DNA of 19,502 bases from the NCBI GenBank assembly GCA_014380255.1, contig JACMKG010000210.1, positions 1 to 19,502 on the forward strand, given 5' to 3'. The notes beneath the pieces were generated by a model. That model was not told the DNA's origin, searched no databases, and saw only the letters and a list, made by a program, of their open reading frames with translations. A program made the translations under genes and the position numbers. This document shows positions 6,450 through 13,535 of the stretch, piece by piece (position 1 is the stretch's first letter; each line of letters starts with the position of its first letter). The DNA is from Prolixibacteraceae bacterium. GTDB taxonomy: Bacteria > Bacteroidota > Bacteroidia > Bacteroidales > Prolixibacteraceae.

Positions 6450-8846
6450 ATGGCTTCATTTTTCCAAAGAACAGCAGATAGCTTAAAGCTAAAAGGCAAA
6501 AATAACAGATGGAAAAAGATATTGCTCATAACTCTGATAGTTATAGTAGTCTTTGTAGGTATTGTAATCCTGTTCGTTTCACCGATTACCAAATATTTGG
6601 TAGAGAAATATGATGTAGAGTATACAGGCAGAGAAATCGTCATGGACAGAGCTTATGTGAATCCATTCACTGGGTATGTAAATTTCTCAGACATTAAAAT
6701 ATATGAAGATGATAACGATAGTATCTTTTTTAATGCCAATAACCTTTCCATCAACCTGGCATTGTCAAAGATGTTAAAAAAAACATACGAGATAAGTGAA
6801 TTAACAATTAACAAGCCTGTTTTAAAAATTATCCAATACAAGACTGAGTTTAATTTTACGGATATCCTTACAAAGTTTACTGCTTCGGAAGATAGTGTTG
6901 AAGTAGCAGATACGACCAAAGAGGAACTTCATTTTAATTTGCTGAATATAAAAGTTAAAGATGGTACCATCGTATTCAGTGAAGGAGAAATTCCTATTGA
7001 CTACTCGTTGGTGAAAATAAATATTGAAAGCGAAGGAATGCGTTGGGATAGTGATTCCATTAATTCACGTTTCTCATTTTCATCAGGGAAAGGTACAGGA
7101 AATATAAAAGGTGAACTGGATGTGAATATGGGAACAATGAATTACAAACTGGCTTCTCTCATCGAAAACTTTGACCTGGAAATACTGGCTCAGTATATGG
7201 AAGATTTAGCCAATTATGGCAATTTTAAAGCTATCCTGGATGCAGATATTCTTTCAATCGGCAATTTCAACAACGCCGACAGTGTGACAATGTCTGGAAT
7301 GGTCACTGTCAAGGATTTTCACTTTGGAAAAACGCCCAAGGAAGACTATGCCTCCTTTGACAGGTTATCTATTTCCATGAAAGAGGTAAGTCCGATGAAC
7401 CAGCGGTATTTCATCGATTCCTTATCCCTTCTGCGTCCTTATTTCAAGTATGAGCGTTACGATTCGCTTGATAACATAGAAACCATGTTTGGTAAAGATG
7501 GAGCTAATATTGATAGTGTGAAAGCCGACGAATCACAGTTTAACCTTGTACTTGAATTGGCTGATTATATTAAAGAATTGTCTAACAACTTTTTCAGGAG
7601 TGATTTCATGGTTAATAAATTTGAAATCAGAGAGGCTAATTTAAGATTTGTGGACTATGCATTAAGTGAGCGGTTTGAAGTTGCCTTGAATCCTTTTACC
7701 TTATCAGCGGATTCCATTGATAAGGACAGTAAAAGAGTCAATCTGTATGCCAAATCCAATATAGAGCCATATGGGCGAGTAAATGTAGTAATTGGTATGA
7801 ATCCAAAGGACAGTACTTATTTTGACCTTAAATACGATGTAAAGGATGTTAATGCGACCTTACTGAACCCCTATCTTATAACACAGACCTCTTTCCCCCT
7901 TGATCGCGGTACCATTGAGCTGGAGGGTACATGGAATGTAAGAAACAGTAAAATAGACAGTAAAAACCATTTAGCTTTGGTTGATCCGCGATTAAGCCAA
8001 CGGATCAACAATAAACTTACCCGGTGGATTCCAATGCGCCTGATAATGGCTTTTGTACGTGAACGGGGAAACGTTATTGATTATCAAATACCTATTACTG
8101 GTGATTTAAAAGATCCCAAGTTTCATTTGCGTGATGTAATATTCGATGTTATAAAAAACATATTCGTGAAGCCTGTCACCACAACCTACCGGATGGAAGT
8201 TAAAACAGTGGAAACCAGGATCGAAAAGTCTTTATCGCTGAACTGGGATATGCGTCAGGCAGATTTAGGAAATAATGAAGAAAGATTTATTAAAAGCATG
8301 GTTGATTTTCTGAAAGATAATCCTGAAGCAATCATCAAAGTCACCCCTCAGTATTATGAACAAAAAGAGAAAGAATACATCCTTTTTTTTGAAGCAAAGA
8401 AGAAGTTTTATGCCATGCAGAATAATCTGAAATATTCAGAAAAGAATTCGTTTAAGCTGGATAAAAAAGACTCCATAAAAATAGATAAAATGTCGGTAAA
8501 GGACTCTGCATTCATAAGGTATCTGGACAGTCAAATAAAAGACAGCCTGGTGTTTACAGTTCAGGAAAAGTGCACAAGGTATGTTGATCAGAGCGTGGTA
8601 GAATCTTCTTACAATCAACTGAAAAAGGCAAGAGAAGAAAGATTCATGGCCAGATTCAAAGATAAAAGATTGGATCAAAGAGTTAAAATCCTACCTGTAA
8701 AAAATATAATTCCATACAACGGATTTACGTATTATAAAATTGATTACGAGGGTGATTTCCCCGAATCTTTGAAGAAAGCCTATCAGAGGATGAACAAATT
8801 AAATGATCAACCTCCAAGAAGTAAATATAAGGATGAAAGATCTTGA
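6450..8846 (+). CDS. AsmA-like DUF748 envelope protein
   Basis: A 798-aa protein starting at ATG 6450 (an upstream TTG at 6414 adds 12 residues before an otherwise normal N-terminus). Residues about 23-45 (KKILLITLIVIVVFVGIVIL) form one transmembrane anchor after a basic cytoplasmic stretch, so the bulk is periplasmic. The remainder is beta-rich with repeated 'GTIEL..', 'VNPFTGYVNFSDIKIY' and 'KINIESEGMRWDS' type segments typical of DUF748/AsmA-like proteins, a class related to the bridge-like lipid-transfer family. Near residues 610-660 the NNEERFIKSMVDFLKDNPEA segment matches the OmpA-like C-terminal part common in DUF748 members, then a charged tail follows. Role in outer-membrane assembly or lipid transport is inferred from the family. 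It may be read through from ligD or have its own promoter; no terminator is seen in the gap. Confidence 0.8.
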   Translation: MASFFQRTADSLKLKGKNNRWKKILLITLIVIVVFVGIVILFVSPITKYLVEKYDVEYTGREIVMDRAYVNPFTGYVNFSDIKIYEDDNDSIFFNANNLSINLALSKMLKKTYEISELTINKPVLKIIQYKTEFNFTDILTKFTASEDSVEVADTTKEELHFNLLNIKVKDGTIVFSEGEIPIDYSLVKINIESEGMRWDSDSINSRFSFSSGKGTGNIKGELDVNMGTMNYKLASLIENFDLEILAQYMEDLANYGNFKAILDADILSIGNFNNADSVTMSGMVTVKDFHFGKTPKEDYASFDRLSISMKEVSPMNQRYFIDSLSLLRPYFKYERYDSLDNIETMFGKDGANIDSVKADESQFNLVLELADYIKELSNNFFRSDFMVNKFEIREANLRFVDYALSERFEVALNPFTLSADSIDKDSKRVNLYAKSNIEPYGRVNVVIGMNPKDSTYFDLKYDVKDVNATLLNPYLITQTSFPLDRGTIELEGTWNVRNSKIDSKNHLALVDPRLSQRINNKLTRWIPMRLIMAFVRERGNVIDYQIPITGDLKDPKFHLRDVIFDVIKNIFVKPVTTTYRMEVKTVETRIEKSLSLNWDMRQADLGNNEERFIKSMVDFLKDNPEAIIKVTPQYYEQKEKEYILFFEAKKKFYAMQNNLKYSEKNSFKLDKKDSIKIDKMSVKDSAFIRYLDSQIKDSLVFTVQEKCTRYVDQSVVESSYNQLKKAREERFMARFKDKRLDQRVKILPVKNIIPYNGFTYYKIDYEGDFPESLKKAYQRMNKLNDQPPRSKYKDERS

Positions 8847-9052
8847 ATAACTATTGTTTGTTTTTACTCCCTTAAAGAACAGGTTAAACCTAATTCAACC
8901 AGCTTTCAATAATAAATAAGCAGGAGAGCCAAAACTGAGTCATTATAGTTTAAATCGCCTTCTTATTAAAATACATAATAATAAACGAATACACTTAAGT
9001 TCTTGAATTTATTAAAATACCTCTCATAAAATCATACTTGACATCTTTTTTT

Positions 9053-9084
9053 GTTCTATAAACACCTTTCTAAAAATATAGAAC
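9053..9084. repeat. Inverted repeat GTTCTATA / TATAGAAC
   Basis: GTTCTATA at 9053-9060 is the exact reverse complement of TATAGAAC at 9077-9084, with 16 nt between. A further TATAGAAC lies at 9191-9198 inside the promoter candidate of the DUF892 gene. The arms are short and the region is AT-rich, so it could be an operator or chance. Confidence 0.35.
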
Positions 9085-9167
9085 AGAAGCATTTAGGATG
9101 ATTATCACCCATAATAGATATAAGAATTTATTTAAAAGTGTAATCATGTAAAATAAAAACAAAATTT

Positions 9168-9202
9168 TGTAACACCCTAGAATGCTACTATATAGAACTT
9201 TG
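9168..9202 (+). promoter_or_regulatory. Candidate promoter of the DUF892 unit: TGTAACA box
   Basis: TGTAACAC (9168-9175) is followed after 19 nt by GAACTTTG (9195-9202). The spacing is identical to the csbD candidate, and A-nn-TTTG of the -7 consensus is kept. The element ends 48 nt before the ATG. Confidence 0.45.
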
Positions 9203-9250
9203 TTTCGTGACATTAAATAAGTATGTAATTACAAATTTAAAATTAAACAC

Positions 9251-9811
9251 ATGAAAGCAAATTCTAATAGCGGTCATAAAAGCAACAGAGAATCAGGATC
9301 TAAAGGCGTGAAATCGAATCCGGATGCTGCTCAAGGACTAAGGGAATTACTGGAAGAACAATTACAGGATATTTACTGGGCAGAAAAAGCAATAATGAAA
9401 ACAATGCCCCAATTGATAGAAAATGTGACTACCCCTGAATTGATGGAAGCACTTTCGGAACACTTGGAAATTACAGAACAACAAGTTAAACGTGTTGAAG
9501 AAGTATTCAAATCCCTTCATATGAAGGCTGAAGCAAAAAAATGCCTGGCCATGGAAGGTTTGATTAAAGAAGCCATGGAAGTGATGAAGTCAACTGAAGA
9601 AGGAGTTGTGCGGGATGCAGGAATCATAGCAGCCGCTCAAAAAGTGGAGCATTATGAAATTGCCAGTTATGGAACCCTTCATTCTTTTGCAGCCTTGTTA
9701 GGCGAAGACGAAGCAGCGGCTCTATTGGAGCAAACCCTCAATGAAGAAAAAGAAGCAGATGCAAATCTGACTGCAATTTCTGAATCCATTAACATAGAAG
9801 CTGTTGATTAA
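9251..9811 (+). CDS. DUF892 (YciE/YciF-like) ferritin-like protein
   Basis: A 186-aa protein whose residues about 28-180 form the DUF892 four-helix ferritin-like fold, as in E. coli YciE/YciF, stress proteins that carry a di-metal site. Candidate metal ligands are E45 (IYWAEKA), E73/E76 (HLEITEQQV), E102, E133/H134/E136 (QKVEHYEIASYGTL) and E166 (LNEEKEAD), one set per helix as expected. Residues 1-27 are an added disordered tail rich in N, S, G and K that is not part of the fold and resembles in composition the small proteins encoded at 10476-11348. It has a promoter candidate of the same type as csbD and is followed after 57 bp by the GS17M-like gene, so both are likely in one unit. Role: protection from iron/peroxide damage or general stress (family inference). 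Confidence 0.88.
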   Translation: MKANSNSGHKSNRESGSKGVKSNPDAAQGLRELLEEQLQDIYWAEKAIMKTMPQLIENVTTPELMEALSEHLEITEQQVKRVEEVFKSLHMKAEAKKCLAMEGLIKEAMEVMKSTEEGVVRDAGIIAAAQKVEHYEIASYGTLHSFAALLGEDEAAALLEQTLNEEKEADANLTAISESINIEAVD

Positions 9812-9868
9812 TAGGAACTATTGGATGGTTCTTATTGATTATTTTATATAAATCATAAAAAATCAATC

Positions 9869-10405
9869 ATGGAAAATTACAGAAATGAAAGAGATCGTCT
9901 GCTGACAGGTTCATTCAGAGATCGTGAAAGTGCCGAACAAGCATATAACAGGATGAAAGAAAGAGGCTATACCGATGAGGAAATTAATATCATCATGTCA
10001 GATGACACACGCAAGAAATATTTTGACAAAGATGATAGAAAGAATTCTGAATTCGGGAATAAAGCCATGGAAGGTGCCGGAGCAGGATCTGCCATCGGGG
10101 GAGTTGTTGGAGCTGCCGTAGGTATTATTGCAGCCATCGGAACTAGTTTGGCAATCCCAGGCCTTGGTATTGTCATTGCCGGACCAATTGCTGCCGGACT
10201 TGCAGGTGCGGGTGCCGGGGGTCTTGCGGGCGGAATTGTAGGAGCATTGGTAGGAGCTGGCATCCCTGAAGATAGGGCAAAAGAATATGAAAAAGGGATC
10301 AAACAGGGTCACATTGTTATGGGAGTTCGTCCACGTAACGATGAAGATGCCGAATACCTGGAAGAAAACTGGCAACAACACCATGGTGAAGATATTTATC
10401 GATAA
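9869..10405 (+). CDS. General stress protein 17M-like protein with glycine-zipper membrane segment
   Basis: A 178-aa protein. Residues 1-55 resemble the general-stress 17M (YflT-like) fold: LLTGSFRDRESAEQAYNRM, ERGYTDEEINIIMSD. Residues about 69-131 are almost entirely G, A, I, V and L with repeated GxxxG and GxxG spacing (GAGAGSAIGGVVGAAVG...), a glycine zipper likely to insert into a membrane as two hairpin passes. The end (about 132-178) returns to a soluble segment, GIPEDRAKEYEKGIKQGHIVMGV, which echoes the N-terminal fold and is typical of this protein type. No signal peptide is present, so the inner membrane is the likely site. It lies between the DUF892 gene and the hydrophilic array. 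Exact function is unknown; stress association is from family and context. Confidence 0.75.
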   Translation: MENYRNERDRLLTGSFRDRESAEQAYNRMKERGYTDEEINIIMSDDTRKKYFDKDDRKNSEFGNKAMEGAGAGSAIGGVVGAAVGIIAAIGTSLAIPGLGIVIAGPIAAGLAGAGAGGLAGGIVGALVGAGIPEDRAKEYEKGIKQGHIVMGVRPRNDEDAEYLEENWQQHHGEDIYR

Positions 10406-10475
10406 TAGATAGATTTATAAATACAATTCTATAAATAATTTAATTAATAACCCTAACAATTTAAAACACATCAAA

Positions 10476-10592
10476 ATGGCAGAAAAAGAAAAAAGCCAGG
10501 GAAGTAAAAGTACTAAATCTGGTCAATCAGAAAAAAAAGGTACATCCGGTGGATCAAAGAGCCCATCAAAAAGCTCGGGATCTTCCAAATAA
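10476..10592 (+). CDS. Small disordered hydrophilic protein, array member 1
   Basis: A 38-aa protein (MAEKEKSQGSKSTKSG...) composed almost only of K, S, G, E, Q and T, without hydrophobic residues or cysteine, thus intrinsically disordered and resembling a hydrophilin/LEA-like protectant in composition. ATG with MAEK start is shared with array member 5 (MAEKEKGQQG). It is too short for default gene callers, but the conserved start context, the reading frame without stops and the paralogs make it credible. No known domain is recognised. Confidence 0.65.
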   Translation: MAEKEKSQGSKSTKSGQSEKKGTSGGSKSPSKSSGSSK

Positions 10593-10640
10593 TGGTAAGT
10601 AATTATTAGTTTAATTTTATCTACCTAAAATCAAAACAAG

Positions 10641-10802
10641 ATGGCACAAAATCAAGGTAATCAACAAGGCCGGGCGGGCCGTTCTGGCAACCAGTCCAAA
10701 AGCGGAAATCAGAAACAAGGTACCGGAACTTCCAGAAAATCTACTATACAAGAGGATGAAAAGGAAAGTTCTTCCTCAGGTAAAGGTGCAATGAATAAAT
10801 AG
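10641..10802 (+). CDS. Small disordered hydrophilic protein, array member 2
   Basis: A 53-aa protein starting MAQNQGNQQGRAGRSGNQSK and ending in a charged then serine-rich tail (IQEDEKESSSSGKGAMNK). The front is G/Q/N-rich, the middle basic (SRKS), and the end acidic-serine. Members 3 and 4 repeat this three-part layout, which argues for selection on the protein rather than chance. Leader AAAACAAG precedes the ATG. Likely cytosolic and disordered; a protectant role under dehydration or oxidative stress is only an inference from composition and neighbours. Confidence 0.7.
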   Translation: MAQNQGNQQGRAGRSGNQSKSGNQKQGTGTSRKSTIQEDEKESSSSGKGAMNK

Positions 10803-10838
10803 TATAGAATTATCATTTCACATTTAAATTAAAACAAG

Positions 10839-11003
10839 ATGGCAGAAAATAAAACTGGTACGCAAGGCCAGGGAGGTAAACCTGGTGGTCAAAGTGCTTC
10901 CAAGAGTGGAAGCCAAAAACAAAGTGGTGGAACATCCAGAAAATCCTCTAAAAAAGAGGATGAAAAAGAAAATTCCTCCGGTAAAAGTGCTATTAACAAA
11001 TAA
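10839..11003 (+). CDS. Small disordered hydrophilic protein, array member 3
   Basis: A 54-aa protein starting MAENKTGTQGQGGKPGGQSA, then SKSGSQKQSGGTSRKSSKK, then EDEKENSSGKSAINK. Net positive (11 K/R against 5 D/E), no aromatic, cysteine or long aliphatic residues apart from one Ile. It shares the SGSQKQSGG.SRKS core with member 4 at DNA level. Leader AAAACAAG before the ATG is the same as in member 2. Confidence 0.7.
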   Translation: MAENKTGTQGQGGKPGGQSASKSGSQKQSGGTSRKSSKKEDEKENSSGKSAINK

Positions 11004-11038
11004 CAATAAAATTTATTAATACTAAAAATTAAACAAAA

Positions 11039-11206
11039 ATGGCAACAAATAAAAACAGTCAGCAAGGCCAAGGCGGCCGTTCTGGCAACCAGGGCGCATC
11101 CAAAGGTGGAAGCCAAAAACAAAGTGGTGGAGCATCCAGAAAATCAACCATGCAGGAAGATGAAAAAGAAAGCTCTTCCTCAGGTAAAGGTACAATGAAC
11201 AAATAG
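11039..11206 (+). CDS. Small disordered hydrophilic protein, array member 4
   Basis: A 55-aa protein starting MATNKNSQQGQGGRSGNQGA, with GGSQKQSGGASRKS in the middle and MQEDEKESSSSGKGTMNK at the end. It is a mosaic: its front matches member 2 (GRSGNQ), its middle matches member 3 (GSQKQSGG), and its tail matches member 2 again. This suggests recombination between array members. Confidence 0.7.
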   Translation: MATNKNSQQGQGGRSGNQGASKGGSQKQSGGASRKSTMQEDEKESSSSGKGTMNK

Positions 11207-11243
11207 TTAGAAACAATAAAAATTAACATTAAAAATCAATAAG

Positions 11244-11348
11244 ATGGCAGAAAAAGAAAAAGGCCAACAGGGCAAAGGTAGCCAGGGTGGTCAATCCGGT
11301 CAAAGTGGAAGAAAAAGTGGTTCTCAAACTGAAAAAAAGAGTAAATAG
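11244..11348 (+). CDS. Small disordered hydrophilic protein, array member 5
   Basis: A 34-aa protein, MAEKEKGQQGKGSQGGQSGQ followed by SGRKSGSQTEKKSK. Like member 1 it has the MAEKEK start and lacks the EDEKE/serine tail of members 2-4. Strongly basic and free of hydrophobic side chains. The short length makes this the least certain member, but the start context AATAAGATGGCAG fits the series. Confidence 0.6.
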   Translation: MAEKEKGQQGKGSQGGQSGQSGRKSGSQTEKKSK

Positions 11349-11429
11349 AACCTATTAAGAAAATCTTCTTCCTGTAAGTTTGGCAGCAATAAAACACTGC
11401 CTGTAATTTATTTAAATAAGGACACAAGC

Positions 11430-11864
11430 ATGGGAGAAAATAAAAAAGAACAGAAGTTTGAACAAGTAAAAAATGTTCAGCCTCAGATTTATGGTAGCGA
11501 TCCAGAAGTGAGCAACAATAATGAAGAGGGAGGTTCTTCTGAATCAGAAATGGCAAATAAAATATATGTAAAAGACGTTTCTGATGCTTCAAAGATTAAG
11601 CAACCAATTCGCGGCAATCCTGAAAATCAGGACATCAAAAACGATGATAAAAGATCTTCCGAATCACACAATGAGGATGATTACGAGGAATCAATGGGAA
11701 TGTACACTTCCCGAAGTCAACTCAATGAAATGGAAGATGGCAACATGATGTCCAGGGTTGAAGGAGACGATGAAGACATCCTGGACGAAACTGAAAACTC
11801 GCGCAGAAATCAACAACGAATGCGAGAATCAGGATCGGACAAGGACCGTTCTCAAGATCGTTAG
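11430..11864 (+). CDS. Acidic, intrinsically disordered protein of unknown function
   Basis: A 144-aa protein with no recognised domain, signal peptide or membrane segment. It is rich in D, E, N, S, K and R; I count 36 acidic against 21 basic residues. It has a short ordered-looking patch (MANKIYVKDVSDASKIKQPI, about 41-60) and clusters such as NEDDYEE and EGDDEDILDETE near the C-terminus, ending in RMRESGSDKDRSQDR. It follows the basic array by 81 bp and is itself followed by a strong terminator, so it closes that transcription unit. The opposite charge to the array proteins is notable. Translation is plausible: the frame is open for its whole length and the codon choice resembles neighbours. 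Confidence 0.7.
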   Translation: MGENKKEQKFEQVKNVQPQIYGSDPEVSNNNEEGGSSESEMANKIYVKDVSDASKIKQPIRGNPENQDIKNDDKRSSESHNEDDYEESMGMYTSRSQLNEMEDGNMMSRVEGDDEDILDETENSRRNQQRMRESGSDKDRSQDR

Positions 11865-11880
11865 CAATAACGATTACAAC

Positions 11881-11926
11881 TTAAGGTGAGCAATAAGATC
11901 CCCTACATATTGCTCACCTTAATTTT
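11881..11926 (+). terminator. Rho-independent terminator after the hydrophilic array
   Basis: A perfect 15-bp stem (11881-11895 with 11908-11922, TTAAGGTGAGCAATA) with a 12-nt loop, followed by AATTTT. It lies 16 bp after the stop of the acidic protein gene. The forward T-tract is short and the AA at the 5' base could serve weakly in reverse. Confidence 0.85.
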
Positions 11927-11976
11927 AAACATATATCAACAAACAAAAATTCAATCATACATTTAAAATAACATTT

Positions 11977-12570
11977 ATGAAAACTATAACTTTTAAATTA
12001 TTATTAATGGCCATTGCCGTTACTATGATGGCATGTGGAGGCCAGCAAAACCGCAATACAGATAATAATGATAGTACAGCTATGCAAAGTGACACTGCAG
12101 GCACTACAGCTGTTATGACAGATGATAATGTCACCGGTTCAAACAATGATGAAGATTTTATTAAAGAAGCAGCCAGCGGGGGTATGATGGAAGTTGAGCT
12201 GGGAAGGTATGCGCAACAGAATGCTCAGAATCCCAGGGTTAGAAATTTTGGTGCAATGATGGTAAGAGACCATTCCAAAGCTAATGAAGAATTAAAAGCA
12301 ATTCTTACGCAGAAAAATTTAAATGCTCCTGCTACCATGGAAGAGAAACATAATAACATGATGAATGATATTCAAAAGAAAACCGGTGCTGATTTTGATA
12401 AGGAATATATGGGAGAAATGGTCGACGATCATGAAAAAGATGTCGATAAATTTAAAAGGTATGCTGAAAATGGAAATGATCCAGAGTTGAAATCATTCGC
12501 GGCAAAAACACTTCCAGTTTTACTGATGCATCAGGATTCTGCAAAAAAGATCAGAGATGCTATCAAATAA
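11977..12570 (+). CDS. DUF4142 lipoprotein
   Basis: A 197-aa exported lipoprotein. The signal peptide MKTITFKLLLMAIAVTMMAC ends in a lipobox with the acylated C20, then a disordered N/D/T/S linker to about residue 57. Residues 58-197 are a DUF4142 domain (PF13628 type), a ferritin-like helical bundle: FIKEAASGGMMEVELGRYA, then FGAMMVRDHSKANEEL (MV.DH motif) and, in the second half, DFDKEYMGEMVDDHEKDVDKF with the same MV.DH signature, then LPVLLMHQDSAKKI. The paired DH motifs suggest a metal-binding site, though this is not established. Its position after a strong terminator means it has its own promoter in 11923-11976, where only AT-rich sequence is seen. A cell-envelope stress role is inferred from the company it keeps. 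Confidence 0.88.
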   Translation: MKTITFKLLLMAIAVTMMACGGQQNRNTDNNDSTAMQSDTAGTTAVMTDDNVTGSNNDEDFIKEAASGGMMEVELGRYAQQNAQNPRVRNFGAMMVRDHSKANEELKAILTQKNLNAPATMEEKHNNMMNDIQKKTGADFDKEYMGEMVDDHEKDVDKFKRYAENGNDPELKSFAAKTLPVLLMHQDSAKKIRDAIK

Positions 12571-12714
12571 GAATTGCTGAATTAAAAATGCTTGATTTAA
12601 TGTGATAACAAATATCAAAATCATTGCGTTTAGCACTAATGTGAACGCTTGTAATACTTATACGCATTAAAAAATAACAAGTAACGTATTGTGATTAATT
12701 CCTTACTAAACAAG

Positions 12715-12882
12715 ATGGAAAATAAAACAATCATAAATCTTTCACTTATCTCCCTACTGTTATTTCTTTCTGGCTGTGAAATTGTTGGTGACATTTTTAA
12801 GACAGGAGTGGGAGTAGGTGTTATTATAGTTATACTCATTATTGCTATCGGACTTTATCTATTTAATAAGATGAGAAGATAG
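12715..12882 (+). CDS. Small lipoprotein with one membrane segment
   Basis: A 55-aa protein. ATG 12715 is preferred to the GTG at 12691 because it follows an ACAAG leader like those of the array genes and begins directly with a signal sequence. Residues about 7-20 form a hydrophobic signal ending in a lipobox LFLSGC with C21; residues about 31-50 (GVGVGVIIVILIIAIGLYLF) are a second hydrophobic segment, followed by KMRR. The same plan, a Cys-Glu-hydrophobic linker and one membrane helix, is common in short Bacteroidota proteins of unknown function. It could be an inner-membrane protein rather than a mature lipoprotein. Confidence 0.65.
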   Translation: MENKTIINLSLISLLLFLSGCEIVGDIFKTGVGVGVIIVILIIAIGLYLFNKMRR

Positions 12883-12916
12883 TACAAAATTATATATACA
12901 GAGGCTATTGCTTAAT

Positions 12917-12995
12917 CCAGAAATCGGGATTTATTAACAGGTAAAGCGTAATGGTAACAATACGTACATCCGTTTAATAAATCTTATATTTCTGG
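12917..12995. repeat. Interrupted inverted repeat
   Basis: CCAGAAAT (12917-12924) and ATTTATTA (12929-12936) pair with TAATAAAT (12975-12982) and ATTTCTGG (12988-12995), making two 8-bp helices separated by a small internal loop and closed by a 38-nt loop. It lies after the small lipoprotein gene and before the oxidoreductase relic; it could be a weak terminator or an RNA element. Confidence 0.35.
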
Positions 12996-13115
12996 AAGCC
13001 TTGTTTTATAGCCCAGACTACATTAACCTAATTCAAGCAATATGAAACATGGCTATTATTTCCAGGATCAGATTTCTTATCGTTAGTTCAATATCCTTAT
13101 TATAATATTTCTCCT

Positions 13116-13343
13116 ATGAAACGTGATGGAAATACAATCAGCATATGGCAGCATGAGCTTCCCTCCTACCAGGCTGTTGCTCAAAGTTTTCCTTCTCAGG
13201 CAGATGTAGTAATTGTAGGAGGTGGAATCACGGGTCTAAGCACTGCACTACCTTTGTCTTTGATTGAAGTATTTCTTGCCAGCTCTAAGCCTCCTTTTTG
13301 CTATTTACGCTTCTTGATCGAGTGTTCATATTCCTGCATCTGA
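13116..13343 (+). pseudogene. N-terminal relic of an FAD-dependent oxidoreductase (DAO family)
   Basis: The first 45 or so residues are those of a D-amino-acid-oxidase-type flavoenzyme, as in gamma-glutamylputrescine oxidase-like proteins often fused to a Rieske domain: the lead-in ISIWQHELPSYQ and then the dinucleotide-binding ADVVIVGGGITGLSTAL at about 29-45 (GxGxxG as GGGITG). After STAL the frame turns into unrelated sequence and stops at 13341-13343, giving only 75 aa where the family has about 350-520. None of the later FAD-domain motifs follow in any forward frame before the catalase gene at 13536. The break is best placed near 13250. This is therefore the remnant of a deletion, with about 190 bp of unassigned sequence left between it and the catalase. 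Confidence 0.75.
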
Positions 13344-13535
13344 CAACTTTGGTTTTATATATAGTTACGAGACGTTTACATGTAACTTATTTGAAAAATT
13401 GTGTAAGTGGCAACCTATCAGAATCCTTTAACTTTACTGGTCAACAATTAATTTTCAATAAGCATTCCAGCTTATAATCATTTAGTTATGAACAGGAATG
13501 TTTAGAAAATCATTATTAACTAAAAAGATAAAGTT

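Larger units (their letters stand above)
8847..9250. other. AT-rich non-coding gap
   Basis: This 404-bp stretch holds no credible gene. A 17-codon ATG frame at 9094 is too short and lacks any family feature. What it does contain is an inverted repeat at 9053-9084 and a promoter candidate at 9168-9202 for the DUF892 gene. No strong terminator is visible after the DUF748 gene. Confidence 0.6.
10476..11348 (+). repeat. Tandem array of five paralogous small genes
   Basis: Starts at 10476, 10641, 10839, 11039 and 11244 give a period of about 165-205 bp. Members 2 to 4 share blocks of near-identical DNA: GGCCGTTCTGGCAACCAG in 2 and 4, and GGAAGCCAAAAACAAAGTGG in 3 and 4. The A-rich leaders ahead of each ATGGCA are also alike. 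The pattern indicates duplication followed by divergence within the array. Confidence 0.8.

Noticed and set aside
9094..9147. 17-codon ATG frame before the DUF892 promoter
   Set aside because: Very short, ends before the promoter candidate, and no relation to neighbours; expected by chance in AT-rich DNA.
9967..10384. Two overlapping reverse-strand frames of 111 and 128 codons
   Set aside because: They mirror the glycine/alanine-rich zipper of the GS17M-like gene; the proline/alanine-rich product is a composition artefact.
10476..11348. Possible CRISPR or satellite-type repeat
   Set aside because: The periodicity is 165-205 bp, and each unit contains an open frame with conserved start and stop; there is no short constant repeat with variable spacers.
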